Source of the DNA: Acidovorax sp.
GTDB taxonomy: Bacteria > Pseudomonadota > Gammaproteobacteria > Burkholderiales > Burkholderiaceae_C
Direction of reading: 5' to 3'
DNA length: 64,000 nucleotides
Assembly (NCBI RefSeq): GCF_021287135.1
Contig: NZ_JAJTBB010000047.1
Span: forward strand, 109,395-173,394
This document shows positions 35,804 through 45,401 of this stretch, piece by piece. A program made the translations under genes and the position numbers. The stretch's first letter is position 1, and each line of letters begins with the position of its first letter. The notes under the pieces are model-generated. The model saw only the letters and a program-made list of their open reading frames with translations, was not told the DNA's origin and made no database searches.

Positions 35804-36556
35804 TCAACGGCGTCGCACGAACACAACATCCCACACGCCGTGACCCAACCGCAGGCCGCGGTTCTCGAACTTGGTCAGGGGGCGGTAGTCGGGTTGCGGC
35901 GCAAAGCCTTGGGCGGTGTTCTCCAGCAAGGGCTCGGCGCTCAGCACCTGGAGCATCTGCTCGGCATAGGGTTCCCAGTCGGTGGCGCAGTGCACATACC
36001 CGCCGGGCTTCAGGCGCGCGGCCAGCTTGGCAACCAGCGGCGGCTGGATCAGGCGGCGCTTGTTGTGCTTCTTCTTGTGCCAGGGGTCGGGGAAGAAGAT
36101 GTGCACGCCGTCCAGGCTGCCTTCGGGCAGCATGTGGTCGATGACTTCCACGGCGTCGTGCTGCAGGATGCGGATATTGGTCAGCCCCTGTTCGCCGATG
36201 CGCTTGAGCAACGCGCCCACGCCGGGCTCGTGCACTTCGCAGCACAGGAAGTTGTCGCCAGGGCGCACGCGCGCGATGTGGGCCGTGGCCTCGCCCATGC
36301 CAAAGCCGATCTCCAGCACCAGCGGCGCCGTGCGGCCGAAGGCCGCCGCAGCGTCGAAAGGTCCGGGCGCATAGGGCAGCACGAAGCGGGGACCGAAGTC
36401 TTCAAAGGCCTTGGCCTGGCCCGTGGTGGTGCGGCCGGCACGGCGCACGAAACTCTTGATGGTCTTGGGGTGGCTGACGCCGGCAGGGACGCCGGCGGGC
36501 GCCGCAGAGGCGGCCAGGGAAGCGGGGAAAGCGGGAGAGGTGGTCGGTTCGGTCAC
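35804..36556 (-). CDS. trmB: tRNA (guanine-N7-)-methyltransferase
   Basis: A 250-residue SAM-dependent enzyme with [16 protein letters not shown] (SAM site), the TrmB signature '[15 protein letters not shown]' and a C-terminal 'TKFENRG'. It makes m7G46 in tRNA variable loops. The GTG start at 36556 is chosen because it overlaps the gluQ stop as GTGA, which implies translational coupling. The N-terminal ~35 residues are Ala/Pro-rich and probably disordered. Confidence 0.93.
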   Translation of the reverse strand: MTEPTTSPAFPASLAASAAPAGVPAGVSHPKTIKSFVRRAGRTTTGQAKAFEDFGPRFVLPYAPGPFDAAAAFGRTAPLVLEIGFGMGEATAHIARVRPGDNFLCCEVHEPGVGALLKRIGEQGLTNIRILQHDAVEVIDHMLPEGSLDGVHIFFPDPWHKKKHNKRRLIQPPLVAKLAARLKPGGYVHCATDWEPYAEQMLQVLSAEPLLENTAQGFAPQPDYRPLTKFENRGLRLGHGVWDVVFVRRR

Positions 36557-37530
36557 GGTGCGCCATTGTAGTTTCGTGGCCACGCTGCAACCCACTGCGA
36601 CAGCGCTTCCCGCACGCCCGCCTGCGGGTTTTTCGGCGGGGGCAGGCCCAGCACCTGCGCCGCCCCGGCCAGGGCCTGGACGGGGTCCGACAGCTCCAGC
36701 GCCCGCGCGCCGTTTTGCTTGGACAGCTTTTCGCCGTTGGGGGCGCACACCAGGGGCGTGTGCAGGTACCGGGGCGTGGGCAGGCCCAGGGCCCGCTGCA
36801 GCAGGATCTGGCGCGGGGTGTTGTCCGCCAGGTCCTCGCCGCGCACTACGTCGGTGACGCCCTGGTCGGCATCGTCCACCACCACGGCCAATTGGTAGGC
36901 CCACAGCCCGTCCGCCCGCCGCAGCACGAAGTCGCCCACGGTGCGGGCCACGTCCTGCTGTTGCGGGCCCAGCCGGCGGTCCGACCAGTGCACGGTGTTG
37001 TTTGCTATTAAATTGGTAGCTGCTTGCGCTTTGCCATCAAGCGCTGGAGCCGATTTTTGCTCAAAATTCGTGGCGTTGAACCGCCAGGAGCGCGCAGCGC
37101 GGCCGTGCAGGCCGTTGCGGCAGGTGCCGGGGTAGGGCAGCGCCGCGTGGCGCTCGCGCGCATGGCCCAGGGCGGCCTGGGCATCCTCGATGTCTTTGCG
37201 GGAACAGGCGCAGGGGTACGCATTGCCTTGCGCCACCAGCCGGTCCAGGGCCTGCTGGTAGAGCGCACCGCGGGTGGATTGCCACACGGGCGGCTCGTCC
37301 GGCACCAGACCACAGGTGGCCAGCTGGTGCAAAAGGAAGGTGTCTGCGCCCGGCACGCAGCGGGGCTGGTCCACGTCTTCGATGCGTACCAGCCACTGCC
37401 CTGCGTGTGCCCGGGCGTCCAGCCAGCTGGCCAGCGCGGCCACCAGCGAGCCCGCGTGCAGCGGGCCCGTGGGCGAGGGCGCAAACCGTCCGATGTAGCG
37501 GGTTTGCGGGGCGCTGCCGGCCCCGCTCAT
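36553..37530 (-). CDS. gluQ: Glutamyl-Q tRNA(Asp) synthetase
   Basis: The protein has 325 residues from the ATG at 37530. It has the class I start [18 protein letters not shown] (HIGH-like PLHAGS) and 'EKLSKQNGA' (KMSKS-like). It lacks the anticodon-binding domain of GluRS, as expected for GluQ, which glutamylates queuosine in tRNA-Asp. It overlaps the FAD oxidoreductase stop by ATGA and trmB by GTGA. About 20 residues near position 155-177 ('[20 protein letters not shown]') are encoded by a copy of the dispersed hairpin repeat. Confidence 0.92.
   Translation of the reverse strand: MSGAGSAPQTRYIGRFAPSPTGPLHAGSLVAALASWLDARAHAGQWLVRIEDVDQPRCVPGADTFLLHQLATCGLVPDEPPVWQSTRGALYQQALDRLVAQGNAYPCACSRKDIEDAQAALGHARERHAALPYPGTCRNGLHGRAARSWRFNATNFEQKSAPALDGKAQAATNLIANNTVHWSDRRLGPQQQDVARTVGDFVLRRADGLWAYQLAVVVDDADQGVTDVVRGEDLADNTPRQILLQRALGLPTPRYLHTPLVCAPNGEKLSKQNGARALELSDPVQALAGAAQVLGLPPPKNPQAGVREALSQWVAAWPRNYNGAP
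37001..37067. repeat. Hairpin repeat copy embedded in gluQ
   Basis: TGCTATTAAATTGGTAGCTG, then CTTGCGCTTTGCCATCAAGC and GCTGGAGCCGATTTTTGCTC, gives a near-complete copy of the dispersed repeat including its flanks. It is read in frame through the gene. Confidence 0.75.
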
Positions 37531-38666
37531 GCCACGGCGAGTGCCAGTTCCAGGCCGGAGACGAAGGCGTCTTCCACGCGGTGGCCCAGGCACCAGTCGC
37601 CGCACGCGCCCAGGCCCGTGGCTGCGTCCCACAGGTGGCTCTTGCCCAGCGGGTGCGTGGTCTGGGCATAGCGCCAGCGGCGGGTGTCCGCGTGCGCCGG
37701 GGCGGCGCGGATGCCGGTCACCTCGGCAAAGGCCTTGATGAGCTTGGCCTGCACGCGGGCCTCGTCGTCCTCCAGGTGCTCGGCCGACCAGGCGGGGCTG
37801 GCCTGAACGGTCCAGCGCTCCACCACGTTGCGGCCTGGCTTGGAGGATTCGCGCGCCAGCCAGGCAATGCGGTGGTGCGTGCTGCGGGCCGCGTTCCATT
37901 GCGGGCCCAGCGTCGTGAGCCCGGGCCGCACGGCCTGTGGGTAGGCCAGCATCAGGGTCCAGCAGGGCGCGATCGCCACCCGCGACAGCGCGTCGGACAG
38001 CGGTGTTTCCAGCGAGGAGCTGGCCAGCAGTGCCTGCGCCGGCACGGCGGGCTGGGCCAGCAGCACCGCATCAAAGCCCGCGTAGACGTGCTGGCTGCCG
38101 CCGGGGCCTTCGGTGCGCAGCTGCCAGCCGTTGGGGTTCAGCGGGTCGGATTCGATCTGGGTGACGCGGGTCTGGGTGAGCAGCTGGCCGGCCTGCCGCA
38201 GTGGCTCGGCCCAGGCCATGACCAGGGACTGCATGCCAGGGCTGGCCACCCAGTGCGCCTCGCGGTGGGGCAGCCCGGCAGCCGCCACGCGGCCCGCCGC
38301 GTCGAGCACCTGCACGGAATTGGCGCTCCAGCGCTTGCACACGCCCGGCACGGTGTCGATGGCACGGGCAAAGCGCGGGTCGCGCACGGTGAAGTACTGG
38401 GCGCCGGCGTCGAAATTGCCGAACGGCGTGTCGATGGTGGCCGTGCGGCCGCCGGCCTGGGAAGACTTCTCGAACAGCGTGACCTGGTGGCCGGCCTGCA
38501 CCAGCGTGCGTGCGCAGGCCACGCCGGCCATGCCGGCGCCAATGACGGCGAAGTGCCGGCGGGGTTTGCCCGAAGCGGCCGCGAGTGGCGGCGCGGCGGT
38601 GGTCGCCGGGGCCGGGGTGTTCGTGCGTCGATGCCGTTGGGCGGGGAGGGGGGCAGAGGTGCTCAT
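37527..38666 (-). CDS. FAD-dependent amine oxidase-like (renalase-type) protein
   Basis: The protein has 379 residues from the ATG at 38666. After a Pro/Ala-rich lead it has the dinucleotide motif [17 protein letters not shown] and '[28 protein letters not shown]', as in renalase-like NAD(P)/FAD oxidoreductases. The substrate is unknown. It is the first gene of a tightly coupled trio with gluQ and trmB (4-base overlaps). Confidence 0.82.
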   Translation of the reverse strand: MSTSAPLPAQRHRRTNTPAPATTAAPPLAAASGKPRRHFAVIGAGMAGVACARTLVQAGHQVTLFEKSSQAGGRTATIDTPFGNFDAGAQYFTVRDPRFARAIDTVPGVCKRWSANSVQVLDAAGRVAAAGLPHREAHWVASPGMQSLVMAWAEPLRQAGQLLTQTRVTQIESDPLNPNGWQLRTEGPGGSQHVYAGFDAVLLAQPAVPAQALLASSSLETPLSDALSRVAIAPCWTLMLAYPQAVRPGLTTLGPQWNAARSTHHRIAWLARESSKPGRNVVERWTVQASPAWSAEHLEDDEARVQAKLIKAFAEVTGIRAAPAHADTRRWRYAQTTHPLGKSHLWDAATGLGACGDWCLGHRVEDAFVSGLELALAVA

Positions 38667-38765
38667 GAAAGGCCTTTCGGTACGGACGGCGGTTGTTGAA
38701 ACGCAAGGCAAAGCCAACAGGAACCACTCTACACGCGCTGCGGTGGCCTGGGCATCTGATCCTGA

Positions 38766-39704
38766 TCAGAAATGGTGGTGGTTTTCCAGCAGCGCGCGGC
38801 GCGTGGCGGGGCTTTGCAACTGCGCCAGCCACCACTGCAGCGCCCGCCCGGGGGCCGTGAAGCCCGGGCCGCCCCAGGCCGCGTGCACGCGCACATTGCG
38901 CTCGGGCCGGGCCACGCGCCGGGCCACCAGGCGGCCGGCTTCCAGGTAGGGGCGCACCATGGGTTCGGGCAAAAACCCCCCGCCCAGGCCGCGCAGCTGC
39001 GCCTGCACCTTGGCCTGCATGGTGTCCACGGTGAGCACGTCCTGCCCGCCCAGCAGCCCCATGGTGGCGCCGCCGCGCGTGGCCGAGTCGGCCACGGCCA
39101 CCGCGCGGTGCTGCAGCAGCTGCGCATCGGTGACGGGTTCCGGCGCGGTGGCCAGCGGGTGGTGCGGCGCCACCACGTAGATGAAGAGCACGTCGCCCAG
39201 CAGCACCTGCTGCAGCCCCGCCACGTTGGCCCCGGCCACCGACACGCCGATGGCCAGGTCCGCGCGGCCGGAGGTCAGCGCCTCCAGGGTGCCCGTCATG
39301 ATGCCGTCGCGCAGCTTCAGCCGCGTGGGCGGCGCCATGGCGTAGAAGGCGTCCACCAGCTCCAGCATGGTGTGGGGCGAGATGATGCCGTCCACCGAGA
39401 TGGTGAGCTGCGGCTCCCATCCCGTGGCCACGCGCCGCACGCGGTGGGCCAGGGCGTCGATGTCCTCCAGCAGCCGGGCGCCTTCGCGCAGCAGCTCGCG
39501 GCCCGCCTCGGTGGGGCGGGCCTGGCGGGCGCTGCGGTCGAACAGCAGCACGTCCAGCGCGTCCTCGATCTGGCGCACGCGGTAGGTCAAGGCGCTGGGC
39601 ACCAGCCCCAGCCGCCGCGCCGCTGCGGCAAAGCTGCCCGCCTCGGCAATCACCTGCAGCATGGTCAGGGCGTCGGGGGTCAGAACATCGCGGGCGTTTT
39701 GCAT
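38766..39704 (-). CDS. LysR-family transcriptional regulator
   Basis: A 312-residue protein with an N-terminal helix-turn-helix ('AGSFAAAARRLGLVPSALTYRVRQIE', about residues 21-47) and a periplasmic-binding-like effector domain. It is divergent from the pirin-DoxX-flavodoxin genes with about 105 bases between the starts, the usual layout for a LysR regulator and its targets. This suggests control of a quinone- or redox-stress response (inference). Confidence 0.9.
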   Translation of the reverse strand: MQNARDVLTPDALTMLQVIAEAGSFAAAARRLGLVPSALTYRVRQIEDALDVLLFDRSARQARPTEAGRELLREGARLLEDIDALAHRVRRVATGWEPQLTISVDGIISPHTMLELVDAFYAMAPPTRLKLRDGIMTGTLEALTSGRADLAIGVSVAGANVAGLQQVLLGDVLFIYVVAPHHPLATAPEPVTDAQLLQHRAVAVADSATRGGATMGLLGGQDVLTVDTMQAKVQAQLRGLGGGFLPEPMVRPYLEAGRLVARRVARPERNVRVHAAWGGPGFTAPGRALQWWLAQLQSPATRRALLENHHHF

Positions 39705-39809
39705 GATGCTGGCATGTTAATTCAGATTATTTGAACAAAGCCATCAATCCATCTGCCCCTGCGGTGGGCACGGCCACCCTACAGTGAAGGCTTGAAAGGA
39801 GCACCCACC

Positions 39810-40511
39810 ATGCTGACCATTCGCAAAGCGCAGGACCGGGGCCATGCCGACCACGGCTGGCTGCAGTCGTTCCACAGCTTCTCCTTCGCGGGCTACTACG
39901 ACCCGGCCCACATGGGCTTTGGCAACCTGCGGGTTATCAACGAGGACCGCATCGCGCCCGGCACCGGCTTTGGCACCCACGGCCACCGGGACATGGAGAT
40001 CATCAGCTACGTGCTGTCGGGCGAGCTGGCCCACAAGGACAGCATGGGCAACGTCAAGGGCATACCGCCCGGCGACGTGCAGCGCATGAGCGCCGGCTCG
40101 GGCGTCATGCACAGCGAGTTCAACCACGCCGTCGGCCAGACCACGCATTTCCTGCAGATCTGGATCGAGCCGAACGTGCGCGGCATCGCGCCGAGCTACG
40201 AGCAAAAGAGCTTTCCTGCATCCGACAAGCGCGGCGCGCTGCGGCTGGTGGCGTCCCCCGATGGCGCCGAAGGCTCCGTGACGATCCACGCTGACGCGGC
40301 GCTGTACGCCGGCCTGTTCGACGGCGCCGAAGCGGCCACGCGAAGCCTCGACCCGGCGCGCAAGACGTATGTGCACCTGGTGCGCGGCGCGCTCACCGTC
40401 AACGGCCAGGCCTTGTCCGGCGGCGATGCGCTGCTGGTGGAAAAGGAAACCACCTTGTCGCTGTCCGGCGGCCGCGACGCCGAGGTGCTGGTCTTCGATC
40501 TGGCCGCCTGA
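39810..40511 (+). CDS. Pirin-family bicupin (YhhW-like)
   Basis: The protein has 233 residues from the ATG at 39810, preceded by AAAGGAG. Pirin motifs include 'HSFSFAGYYDP' and the metal-binding histidines in GTHGHRDMEIISYV, with further histidines in HSEFNH. The E. coli homologue YhhW has quercetin 2,3-dioxygenase activity; the true substrate here is unknown. It is the first gene of a LysR-divergent group. Confidence 0.9.
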   Translation: MLTIRKAQDRGHADHGWLQSFHSFSFAGYYDPAHMGFGNLRVINEDRIAPGTGFGTHGHRDMEIISYVLSGELAHKDSMGNVKGIPPGDVQRMSAGSGVMHSEFNHAVGQTTHFLQIWIEPNVRGIAPSYEQKSFPASDKRGALRLVASPDGAEGSVTIHADAALYAGLFDGAEAATRSLDPARKTYVHLVRGALTVNGQALSGGDALLVEKETTLSLSGGRDAEVLVFDLAA

Positions 40512-40573
40512 CCGGGCGCTGCTGGCCCCGTTTTTTACTTCACTGTCCCTTGCTTCCCACAGGAGTTCTCACC

Positions 40574-40987
40574 ATGTCCTCATCCCTGCAAAACCCCCTG
40601 GCCCTCGCATCGCGTCTGCTGCTGGCGGCCCTGTTCCTTCCTGCCGGCATCGGCAAGCTCACCGGCTTTGCCGGCACGGTGGGCTACATCAGCTCGGTGG
40701 GCCTGCCCATGCCGACCGTCGCCGCGGCGGTGGCTGCCGCAGTGGAAGTGCTGGGCAGCCTGGCGCTGATCTTTGGCGTGGGCACGCGCTTTGCCGCGCT
40801 GGTCCTGGCGTTCTTCACGCTGGTGGCGAGCTTCTTCTTTCACGCCTACTGGAGCGTGCCGGCCGACAAGCAGATGGTGCAGCAGCTGATGTTCTTCAAG
40901 AACGTGGGCGTCACCGGCGGCCTGCTCGCGCTGGTGGCCTTCGGCGCCGGCGGCTGGAGCCTGGACGCGCGCCGCGCGGAGCGCTGA
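40574..40987 (+). CDS. DoxX-family membrane protein
   Basis: A 137-residue protein with four predicted membrane segments. The typical start 'ALASRLLLAALFLPAGIGKL' and a C-terminal 'KNVGVTGGLLALVAFG' place it in DoxX. AGGAG lies 9 bases before the ATG at 40574. DoxX proteins often accompany redox or quinone-handling genes, as here. Confidence 0.9.
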   Translation: MSSSLQNPLALASRLLLAALFLPAGIGKLTGFAGTVGYISSVGLPMPTVAAAVAAAVEVLGSLALIFGVGTRFAALVLAFFTLVASFFFHAYWSVPADKQMVQQLMFFKNVGVTGGLLALVAFGAGGWSLDARRAER

Positions 40988-41039
40988 CACTGTCTCTTCG
41001 TCGTTGTCTTCTTCCACGTCTGTTTCACAGGAGTTTTTC

Positions 41040-41594
41040 ATGGCAAACATTGCAGTCGTCTACCACTCGGGCTACGGCCACACGCAACGCCTGGCGCAGG
41101 CCGTCGCCGAGGGCGCGGGGGCGCAGCTCATCGCCATCGATGCCGACGGCAACCTGCCCGAGGGCGGCTGGGACACCCTGGCCGGCGCCGATGCCATCAT
41201 CCTGGGCTCGCCCACCTACATGGCCGGCCCCAGCTGGCAGTTCAAGAAGTTCGCAGATGCGTCGTCCAAGCCCTGGTTCAGCCAAAGCTGGAAGGACAAG
41301 CTGTTCGCAGGCTTCACCAACAGCGCCAGCACCAACGGCGACAAGCAGATCACGCTGGACTACCTGTTCCATCTGGCCATGCAGCACGGCGGGCTCTGGG
41401 TGGGCGCCGGCCTGCTGCCGGCCAACTCCAAAGCCGCCGCTCGCAACGACGTCAACTGGATCGGCGCCTTCAGCGGGGCCATGGCGCAGTCGCCCTCCGA
41501 TGCCTCGGCCGCCGAGATGTTTGCCGGTGACCTCGAAACCGGCCGGCTGCTGGGCCAGCGCGTGGCCAGCATGGCGGCCCGGCTCGCAGCCTGA
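41040..41594 (+). CDS. Flavodoxin-like NAD(P)H:quinone oxidoreductase (WrbA-like)
   Basis: A 184-residue flavodoxin-fold protein. 'VVYHSGYGHTQRLAQAVAEGA' is the FMN phosphate loop and 'ILGSPTYMAGPSWQFKKFAD' the second FMN loop. CAGGAG precedes the ATG at 41040. WrbA-type enzymes reduce quinones by two electrons, avoiding radical formation. It lies in line with pirin and doxX. Confidence 0.88.
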   Translation: MANIAVVYHSGYGHTQRLAQAVAEGAGAQLIAIDADGNLPEGGWDTLAGADAIILGSPTYMAGPSWQFKKFADASSKPWFSQSWKDKLFAGFTNSASTNGDKQITLDYLFHLAMQHGGLWVGAGLLPANSKAAARNDVNWIGAFSGAMAQSPSDASAAEMFAGDLETGRLLGQRVASMAARLAA

Positions 41595-41697
41595 CGGAAG
41601 CTGGTAGGCTGGCGCCTCCCTGTGCCACCAAGGAGTTGTCCATGAGAAGCCCCTGTTTTCGCCGCCGAGCCTGCAGCCCCCAGCGGGAGCTTCGGCC

Positions 41698-42588
41698 ATG
41701 ACCGGCGCGCCCCTGCGCCTGTCCGGCCATGCCAAGGACCTGGGCGGCGGCTTTACCGTGCGCCGCCTGCTGCCGGCCGTGCAGCGGCAGGCGGTGGGGC
41801 CCTTCCTGTTCTTCGACCACTTCGGCCCCGTGACGGTGCTGCCGGACGCGCAGCACGACGTGCGGCCGCACCCGCACATCGGCCTGGCCACGGTGACCTA
41901 CCTGTTCTCCGGCGCCATCCTGCACCGCGACAGCCTGGGCTCGGTCCAGCAGATCGAGCCGGGGGCCATCAACTGGATGACGGCGGGGCGCGGCATCGTG
42001 CATTCCGAGCGCCGTCCGCCCAGCCTGGCGGACAAGCCCTATGTCAACCACGGCATTCAGCTGTGGGCCGCGCTGCCCCTGGCCCATGAGGAAGCCGAGC
42101 CCTCGTTCGTGCACACGCCCGCCGCGGCCATTCCGCAACTGCGGGTGGGCGACGCAACGGTGCGCGTGCTGATTGGCGAGGCCTTCGGGCACCCATCGCC
42201 GGTTGCCACGGTGTCGCGCACCCTGTACCTGGACGTGCAACTGCCCGCGGGCGCGGCGCTGGAGATTCCGCCCCTGGTGCCGGAAATGGCGGTGTACGCA
42301 GTGGACGCGCCCGTGGAACTCAACGGCGAGCCTTTGGCCGCGCAGGTGCTGGCGGTGGCCGAAACCGGGGACGCCCTGCGCCTGGCTGCCCCGGGCGAGA
42401 GCGCTGCCCGGCTGGTGGTAATCGGCGGCGAGCCGCTGGACGCGCCGCGCCACATCTGGTGGAACTTCGTGTCCAGCCGCAAAGACCGCATCGTCCAGGC
42501 CGCGACTGACTGGGAGAACCAGTCCATGGGACAGGTGCCCGGCGAGTCCGAGCGGATTCCCCTGCCCGAACGCCGTTTGAAGGTCTGA
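41698..42588 (+). CDS. Pirin-family protein (second copy)
   Basis: A 296-residue bicupin with 'GPFLFFDHFGPV', the histidine motif RPHPHIGLATVTYLF and 'AGRGIVHSER', so the metal ligands are kept. It is larger than the first pirin and belongs to the Pir/YhaK-like branch. It ends the redox cluster. Its stop codon is immediately followed by dispersed element A. Confidence 0.88.
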   Translation: MTGAPLRLSGHAKDLGGGFTVRRLLPAVQRQAVGPFLFFDHFGPVTVLPDAQHDVRPHPHIGLATVTYLFSGAILHRDSLGSVQQIEPGAINWMTAGRGIVHSERRPPSLADKPYVNHGIQLWAALPLAHEEAEPSFVHTPAAAIPQLRVGDATVRVLIGEAFGHPSPVATVSRTLYLDVQLPAGAALEIPPLVPEMAVYAVDAPVELNGEPLAAQVLAVAETGDALRLAAPGESAARLVVIGGEPLDAPRHIWWNFVSSRKDRIVQAATDWENQSMGQVPGESERIPLPERRLKV

Positions 42589-42751
42589 GGATCCTCTGCA
42601 CAAATCACCGCGCCGTGTGCATCTGCGGCCTCGGGCAGTCTGCCGCGCAAGCAAATCCTCGCAATAGCTGCGGCTATTGCTGCGTTTTGCGCCTTGCAGC
42701 CCCTCCCGATCCGCAGCGCACACTTGCCGCTCGATTCGTGCAGAGCATTCC
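42589..42751. repeat. Dispersed element A, copy 2
   Basis: 163 bases starting on the base after the pirin stop codon. It begins GGATCCTCTGCACAAATC and ends with CGATTCGTGCAGAGCATTCC, its inverted counterpart. It is highly similar to 6473-6634 throughout, including the CTGCGTTTTGCGCCTTGCAG block. Confidence 0.85.
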
Positions 42752-42757
42752 TAAGGA

Positions 42758-42815
42758 TAAAAATGGGCTCTAGCGCTTGTGGAATAAGCGCGGGAGCTCA
42801 TTTTTTGATAGCAGA
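42758..42815. repeat. Dispersed hairpin repeat, copy 4
   Basis: CTCTAGCGCTTGTGGAATAAGCGC, then TTTTTTGATAGCAG. It lies between convergent pirin and trhO and supplies the stop codon and last residues (..AIKK) of trhO. Confidence 0.7.
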
Positions 42816-43586
42816 TTCCGCAGGGGCGCCGGGCGCCTCGGCGCCCTCTGCCGACAGATCGGGGGCCAGCACGGCCCGCTCGTCGAACACGAAGCAGCCG
42901 CCGTGGTAATGCGCGCCATCGGTCAGCTCGAAATACTTGAGGATGCCGCCCTCCAGCTGGTAGACGTGCGACAGCCCTTCCTCGCGCATCAGGATGGCCG
43001 CCTTCTCGCAGCGGATGCCGCCGGTGCAAAAGCTCACCACGGTCTTGTCCCGCAACGCGTCCTTGTGCGTGCGCAGCGCGGGCGGAAAGTCGGTGAACTT
43101 GGCAATGCGCCAGTCGATCGCGTTGTCGAAGGTGCCTTGGTCCACCTCGAAGGCATTGCGGGTGTCCAGGGTCACCACCGGGCGGCCGGTGTCGTCGTGC
43201 CCTTGGGCCAGCCAGCGGCGCAAGGTGGCGGGGTCCACGGACGGCGCGCGACCATCCTCGGGGCGGATGGCTGGGTGGTCCATGCGGATGATCTCGCGCT
43301 TGACCTTCACCCGCATCTTGCGAAATGGCACGGTGGCCGACCAGCTTTCCTTGGGGTCCAGGTCGGCAAAGCGCGGATCGGCACGCAATGCGTCCACAAA
43401 ACCCCGCACCGCCCCGGCCGGGCCGGCCAGGAAGAAGTTGATGCCTTCCTCAGCCAGCAGGACCGTGCCCTTGAGGCCCGCCGCCGTGGCGCGGCCGTGC
43501 AGCAGGTCGCGCAGCGCGGCCGCATCGGGCAGCGCCACGAACTTGTAGCAGGAAATGTTCAGGATGGGGGCGGATGCAGTGTTCAC
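42798..43586 (-). CDS. trhO: tRNA uridine(34) hydroxylase / rhodanese-like protein
   Basis: The protein has 262 residues from the GTG at 43586 (another GTG at 43634 would add 16). It has the family start '[10 protein letters not shown]', an acylphosphatase-like N-terminal domain and a rhodanese domain with the catalytic loop [10 protein letters not shown] (about C187). TrhO (YceA) hydroxylates U34 in tRNAs to ho5U. The last residues come from the dispersed hairpin repeat that overlaps the stop codon. Confidence 0.9.
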   Translation of the reverse strand: MNTASAPILNISCYKFVALPDAAALRDLLHGRATAAGLKGTVLLAEEGINFFLAGPAGAVRGFVDALRADPRFADLDPKESWSATVPFRKMRVKVKREIIRMDHPAIRPEDGRAPSVDPATLRRWLAQGHDDTGRPVVTLDTRNAFEVDQGTFDNAIDWRIAKFTDFPPALRTHKDALRDKTVVSFCTGGIRCEKAAILMREEGLSHVYQLEGGILKYFELTDGAHYHGGCFVFDERAVLAPDLSAEGAEAPGAPAESAIKK

Positions 43587-43652
43587 GGCGTCGGAGGGTT
43601 GCTGGACCCGGCGGACCGGGCGGACCCGCGCCACGCCGCAGCGCAGCCCAGG

Positions 43653-44510
43653 CTAGGCTGCGGGCGCCAGCAGCGTGGTTTCGATCTTGTTGGCCAGCTG
43701 GGCCACGGCCAGCGCGGCGGGGCAGCCGGGCGTCTGCAGCAGCAGCAACTGGCGGCGCATGACGGCATCGCGCACCGACGGGTCGGCGGGGATGTCGCCC
43801 ATGTGGATCAGGCGCACGGGCCGGCCGGACTCCGTGCTCACAAAGCGGTCCAGCACCTGCTGCAACTGGCTGGTGATGGCCCGGCCATCGCCCGCCCGCG
43901 CGGCCTGGTTGATGACCATGCGCACGTGGTGGCGCTTTTGCTGCATGGCCAGCACCTTGATGGCGGCGTACGCGTCGGTCAGCGAGGTGGGCTCGGGCGT
44001 CGCCACGATGAGCACCTCGGAGGCGAGCGAGACGGAAAACAGCACCACATCCGAAATGCCGGCGCCGGTGTCCAGCAGCACCACGTCGTACTGCGGGGTC
44101 AGCGTCTGGATCACGCTCAGGAACTGGTTGCGCACCTCGGGCGTCAGGCGCGAGTACTCCACCATGCCCGAACCTGCCAGCAGCACGTTGAAGCCGCCGG
44201 GTGCGCGGATCACCGCTTCCTCGATTGAGGCCTTGCCGGTGAACACGTCGTGCAGGGTGATCTTGGGGTGCAGGTTCAGCACCACGTCCAGGTTCGCCAG
44301 GCCCAGGTCGGCGTCCAGCACCAGCACGCGGTGGCCGCGGCGGGTCAGGGCGGCCGCCAGGTTGGCCGAGACAAAGGTCTTGCCGACACCGCCCTTGCCG
44401 CTGGTCACGGCAATGATGCGCGCGCCCGCGGCGGGCCGCGCAGGGGTGGCCGACGGACCGCCCGGTGCGGCCGGTGAAGTGGGGGAGGGTGGGGACAGCG
44501 CGTCGCTCAT
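43653..44510 (-). CDS. MinD/FlhG-like ParA-family ATPase
   Basis: A 285-residue protein. After a Pro/Ala-rich lead (about residues 1-28) it has the deviant Walker A SGKGGVGKT (37-45), 'VLDADLGLANLDVVL' and 'LLDTGAGISD', typical of FlhG/YlxH and MinD. FlhG sets flagellar number and place, but no flagellar gene is visible, so the exact role is open. It follows the GGDEF gene by 10 bases and is probably co-transcribed. Confidence 0.85.
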   Translation of the reverse strand: MSDALSPPSPTSPAAPGGPSATPARPAAGARIIAVTSGKGGVGKTFVSANLAAALTRRGHRVLVLDADLGLANLDVVLNLHPKITLHDVFTGKASIEEAVIRAPGGFNVLLAGSGMVEYSRLTPEVRNQFLSVIQTLTPQYDVVLLDTGAGISDVVLFSVSLASEVLIVATPEPTSLTDAYAAIKVLAMQQKRHHVRMVINQAARAGDGRAITSQLQQVLDRFVSTESGRPVRLIHMGDIPADPSVRDAVMRRQLLLLQTPGCPAALAVAQLANKIETTLLAPAA

Positions 44511-44520
44511 CTTCTAACTT

Positions 44521-45351
44521 TCAGTAGGGCGCTGCCTGTTGGGTGGGGTCCAGCGGGGGGAGATCGCCCCAGCCGGAGGGGTTGTAGAGCGGGCCAAACA
44601 ACAGGCTTTTCTCTTCGGCACTGACGGTGCTGTCGGGTTGCTCCTCGATGCTGACGCGGTTGCGGCCTGCCGACTTGGCCTGGTAGAGCTGGTGGTCGGC
44701 GCGGTCGGTCCACAGCAGGGTGGTGGAGCGGATCCACTGCATGGCAAAGGCGCCGCCCACACTCACCGTGATGTTGAGCTCCACAGAACTGGAAATCTTG
44801 ATGGGGGTGTTGGCCACGGCGCGGCGGATGCGCTCCGCCACCACGCTGCCAAAACCCGCCTGGCACGCGGGCAGCACCACCGCAAACTCCTCGCCTCCAT
44901 AGCGGGCCAGCGTGTCCATGGGGCGTACACAGGCGCTCAGCGTGCGCGCGACGGACTGCAGAACGATGTCACCCGCCAGATGGCCGTGCACATCGTTCAC
45001 CTGCTTGAAGTGGTCGATGTCCAGCATCAGCAGCAAGGCGGCTTCGCCCGAGCGCGTGACGCGGTCGATCTCGCGCTCCAGCACGGCGCGGAAGTGCCGG
45101 CGGTTGGCCAGCCCGGTCAAGGGATCCTTGAGGGAGAGTTCGCACAGCCCGTCGATCAGGCCCTGCAGGTAGCGCGACGGGACTTCGCGCTGCAATGCCG
45201 CCTCGCTGCCGCCGGCCTGAGCCACCAGTGCGTGGGCAGTGTCCAGGCGCAGGTCGCGCAGGTCTACCAGGTGAGAGGCTGCAGAGTCAGACACAAATGG
45301 AGCAAAGAGAGTTTGACAAGTGTACCAGCGCGCCAGCAAGAACAGGGCCAT
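44521..45351 (-). CDS. Diguanylate cyclase (GGDEF domain)
   Basis: The protein has 276 residues from the ATG at 45351, which has AGGGG upstream; a GTG at 45294 is an alternative that removes a hydrophobic 19-residue lead. The GGDEF domain shows 'DPLTGLANRRHF', 'LDIDHFKQVNDVHGH' and GGEEF near residue 150. An RxxD I-site sits five residues before it (RPMDTLARY). It likely makes c-di-GMP with product inhibition. The longer frame upstream of this start is a shadow of the SulP gene. Confidence 0.88.
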   Translation of the reverse strand: MALFLLARWYTCQTLFAPFVSDSAASHLVDLRDLRLDTAHALVAQAGGSEAALQREVPSRYLQGLIDGLCELSLKDPLTGLANRRHFRAVLEREIDRVTRSGEAALLLMLDIDHFKQVNDVHGHLAGDIVLQSVARTLSACVRPMDTLARYGGEEFAVVLPACQAGFGSVVAERIRRAVANTPIKISSSVELNITVSVGGAFAMQWIRSTTLLWTDRADHQLYQAKSAGRNRVSIEEQPDSTVSAEEKSLLFGPLYNPSGWGDLPPLDPTQQAAPY

Positions 45352-45401
45352 GCTGCGCCCCTGCGGTGCCTTTCTCCCAGAGGGCCCCCGGGGCCCTGCG
45401 G

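Noticed and set aside
43653-44510. Plasmid partition ParA
   Set aside because: The sequence fits FlhG/MinD, and there is no ParB or parS-like site nearby.
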